Shown here one piece after another: positions 4,809 through 5,895 of a DNA stretch of 5,895 nt; position 1 is the stretch's first letter; each line of letters opens with the position of its first letter. The notes beneath the pieces are model-generated. The model was given only the letters and a program-made list of their open reading frames with translations, did not search any database and was not told the DNA's origin. This stretch comes from Chloroflexi bacterium RBG_16_70_13 (GTDB lineage: Bacteria > Chloroflexota > Limnocylindria > Limnocylindrales > CSP1-4). Both the position numbers and the translations under genes were made by a program. The DNA lies in contig MGOD01000140.1 in NCBI GenBank assembly GCA_001795245.1, positions 18,702-24,596 on the forward strand, read 5' to 3'.

Positions 4809-5895
4809 GTCGGACGCGCCATCCTGTCCCGCGCGGAGCCCGGGTTCACGCTCCCGGCCTTCGAACGTCTGGCCCCGCCCCCGCCGCCCGAGCTCGTGGC
4901 AGCCCAGATCGACGCGCGCTCCGGGGCGGGCGACATCGTCGCCGACCTCAACGGCCGGGGCGGCTGGATCGCCCGGGCAGCCATCGATCGGCAGCGTCGC
5001 GCCTGCACGGTCGAGAGCAACCCCCTGACCCGGCTCCTGGCGGAGGTCGTGCTCCGCCCGCCCGACCTCAGGCACCTCGATGCTGCGTTCTCAACCTTGT
5101 CCGCGTCCCCCCGCGGCGAATCGAGCCTGAAGCTCTCGATCGGGGCGATGTTCGCGACCCGCTGCGCCACCTGCGGCCGGTCGCTGATCGCCGACGAGCT
5201 CCAGTGGGCCGGGGACGGTGGCTCCGACGACGAGGCGCGGCTGGTTCGAAAGCAATACCGATGCACCATCTGTCGCGATCAGCAGGGCGGCGCGGAGCAG
5301 CGCCAGGGACCCCCGGACGAGGCGGATGTCGCCCGGTCGAAAGCCGACGTCGCGGCGGACGCCGTCCGTTCCCGTCTCCGCGAGCGCTTTCCGACGCCCG
5401 ACGGGGGGAACGAGCTCGTCGACGCGATCCTGGGCCTCCACACCGACCGCCAGCTCGTCGGGCTGTCGGCCATCCTCGAGCGCATCGAGGGTGAGCTCCG
5501 GGCGGCGCCGGTCGAATCGGCGCTCCGCCTGGCGTTCCTCCACGCGGTCCTGCCGGCCAGCCGCCTGGGCGCCGGGCCGGGCCGGACACCGGGGATCCGG
5601 ATCGCTGGCGGAATGGTCCGCTCGCCGGTTCCGGACCCGTTCCGGGAGCGCAACCCGTGGCTGGCGTTCGAAGAGGCCATCCGGGTGGTCCGCGGCTTCG
5701 TCCAGCGCCTGGAGAGCGGGGCGCTCGGGCCCCTCGAGGCGCGAATCGCCGGCGACCTTCGGGGGCTCGTCGAGGGGACGGGGACGGCCGTCCTGCGAGT
5801 GGCTGCGGCCGGCGCCCTGGAGCGCCTGGCGGCCGAGGCCCGCGATCCGTTCCGCGAGCCGGGTCGGGACGTGCTGCGGCCCCGCATCCGCCTCG
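4806..5895 (+). CDS. Putative zinc-ribbon DNA methylase-like protein, 3' end missing
   Basis: The frame stays open from ATG 4806 to the window edge, giving 363 residues of a longer protein. Residues 44-53 (IVADLNGRGG) followed by WIARAAIDRQRRACTVESNPLTRLLAEVVL align by eye with SAM-binding motif I of DNA amino-methyltransferases (DPFxGxG...G.....D.NP..). D48, G50, G52 and the acidic E70 before NP are kept, but the usual Pro and Phe are replaced. A zinc-ribbon-like insert follows: CATC (C120, C123) and CTIC (C153, C156), 29 residues between the pairs. Residues 213-227 (TDRQLVGLSAILERI) resemble the FTPRQLLALS segment that I recall from large adenine-specific DNA methylases of the DUF1156 kind, where a zinc element also lies between motifs I and IV. 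The catalytic (D/N/S)PP(Y/W) motif IV is not seen and should lie beyond 5895 if present. ATG 4806 is the first ATG, GTG or TTG after the in-frame stop at 4689. Strand and frame are well supported; the methylase assignment is moderate and enzymatic activity unproven. Confidence 0.65.
   Translation, partial: MVGRAILSRAEPGFTLPAFERLAPPPPPELVAAQIDARSGAGDIVADLNGRGGWIARAAIDRQRRACTVESNPLTRLLAEVVLRPPDLRHLDAAFSTLSASPRGESSLKLSIGAMFATRCATCGRSLIADELQWAGDGGSDDEARLVRKQYRCTICRDQQGGAEQRQGPPDEADVARSKADVAADAVRSRLRERFPTPDGGNELVDAILGLHTDRQLVGLSAILERIEGELRAAPVESALRLAFLHAVLPASRLGAGPGRTPGIRIAGGMVRSPVPDPFRERNPWLAFEEAIRVVRGFVQRLESGALGPLEARIAGDLRGLVEGTGTAVLRVAAAGALERLAAEARDPFREPGRDVLRPRIRL

Noticed and set aside
3339..5075. 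Long minus-strand open frame (578 codons) across the TPR gene and repeat region
   Set aside because: It lies opposite two well-supported + strand genes, has no recognisable domain, and arises from the lack of stop codons in GC-rich DNA. Its repetitive part comes from the 28-bp array.

Overview
The window is very GC-rich DNA with strongly G/C-biased third codon positions. It carries five genes, all on the + strand and tightly packed, with intergenic gaps of 29 to 213 nt. The first and last genes run off the window edges. The style (high GC, GTG starts, few Shine-Dalgarno sites, a bacterial PolX with a PHP domain) suggests a free-living soil or freshwater bacterium, possibly Chloroflexota of the Limnocylindria type. 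That placement is an impression from composition and protein style, not a demonstrated assignment.

Layout: (1) positions 2-799, the 3' part of a GAF-GGDEF diguanylate cyclase with intact active-site and product-inhibition motifs. (2) 887-2776, a complete DNA polymerase X of 629 aa, with N-terminal helix-hairpin-helix region, polymerase palm and C-terminal PHP domain. (3) 2806-3618, an unrecognised integral membrane protein with about nine hydrophobic segments, starting 29 nt after polX. (4) 3735-4592, a TPR protein with an unassigned middle domain, faintly HIRAN-like, and a highly acidic tail. It is preceded by the only conventional promoter plus Shine-Dalgarno arrangement in the window. (5) 4806-5895, open to the window end, a protein that looks like a divergent SAM-dependent DNA methylase with an inserted CxxC...CxxC zinc ribbon. 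The 213-nt gap before gene 5 holds a GC-rich hairpin and three perfect tandem copies of a 28-nt unit, each with the 10-bp palindrome GACCGCGGTC.

Three of the four visible gene starts have a -10-like hexamer ending only 6-7 nt before the start codon and no usable Shine-Dalgarno. Two of these share the octamer TACCATCG at identical spacing. This points to leaderless transcription, and hence to largely independent transcription units despite the co-orientation. No single pathway links the five genes. PolX is a DNA-repair enzyme and gene 5 is a probable DNA-modifying enzyme, while the cyclase is signalling. The least described elements are gene 5, the middle domain of gene 4, and the repeat array between them. 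I see no clear evidence of a new multi-gene system.
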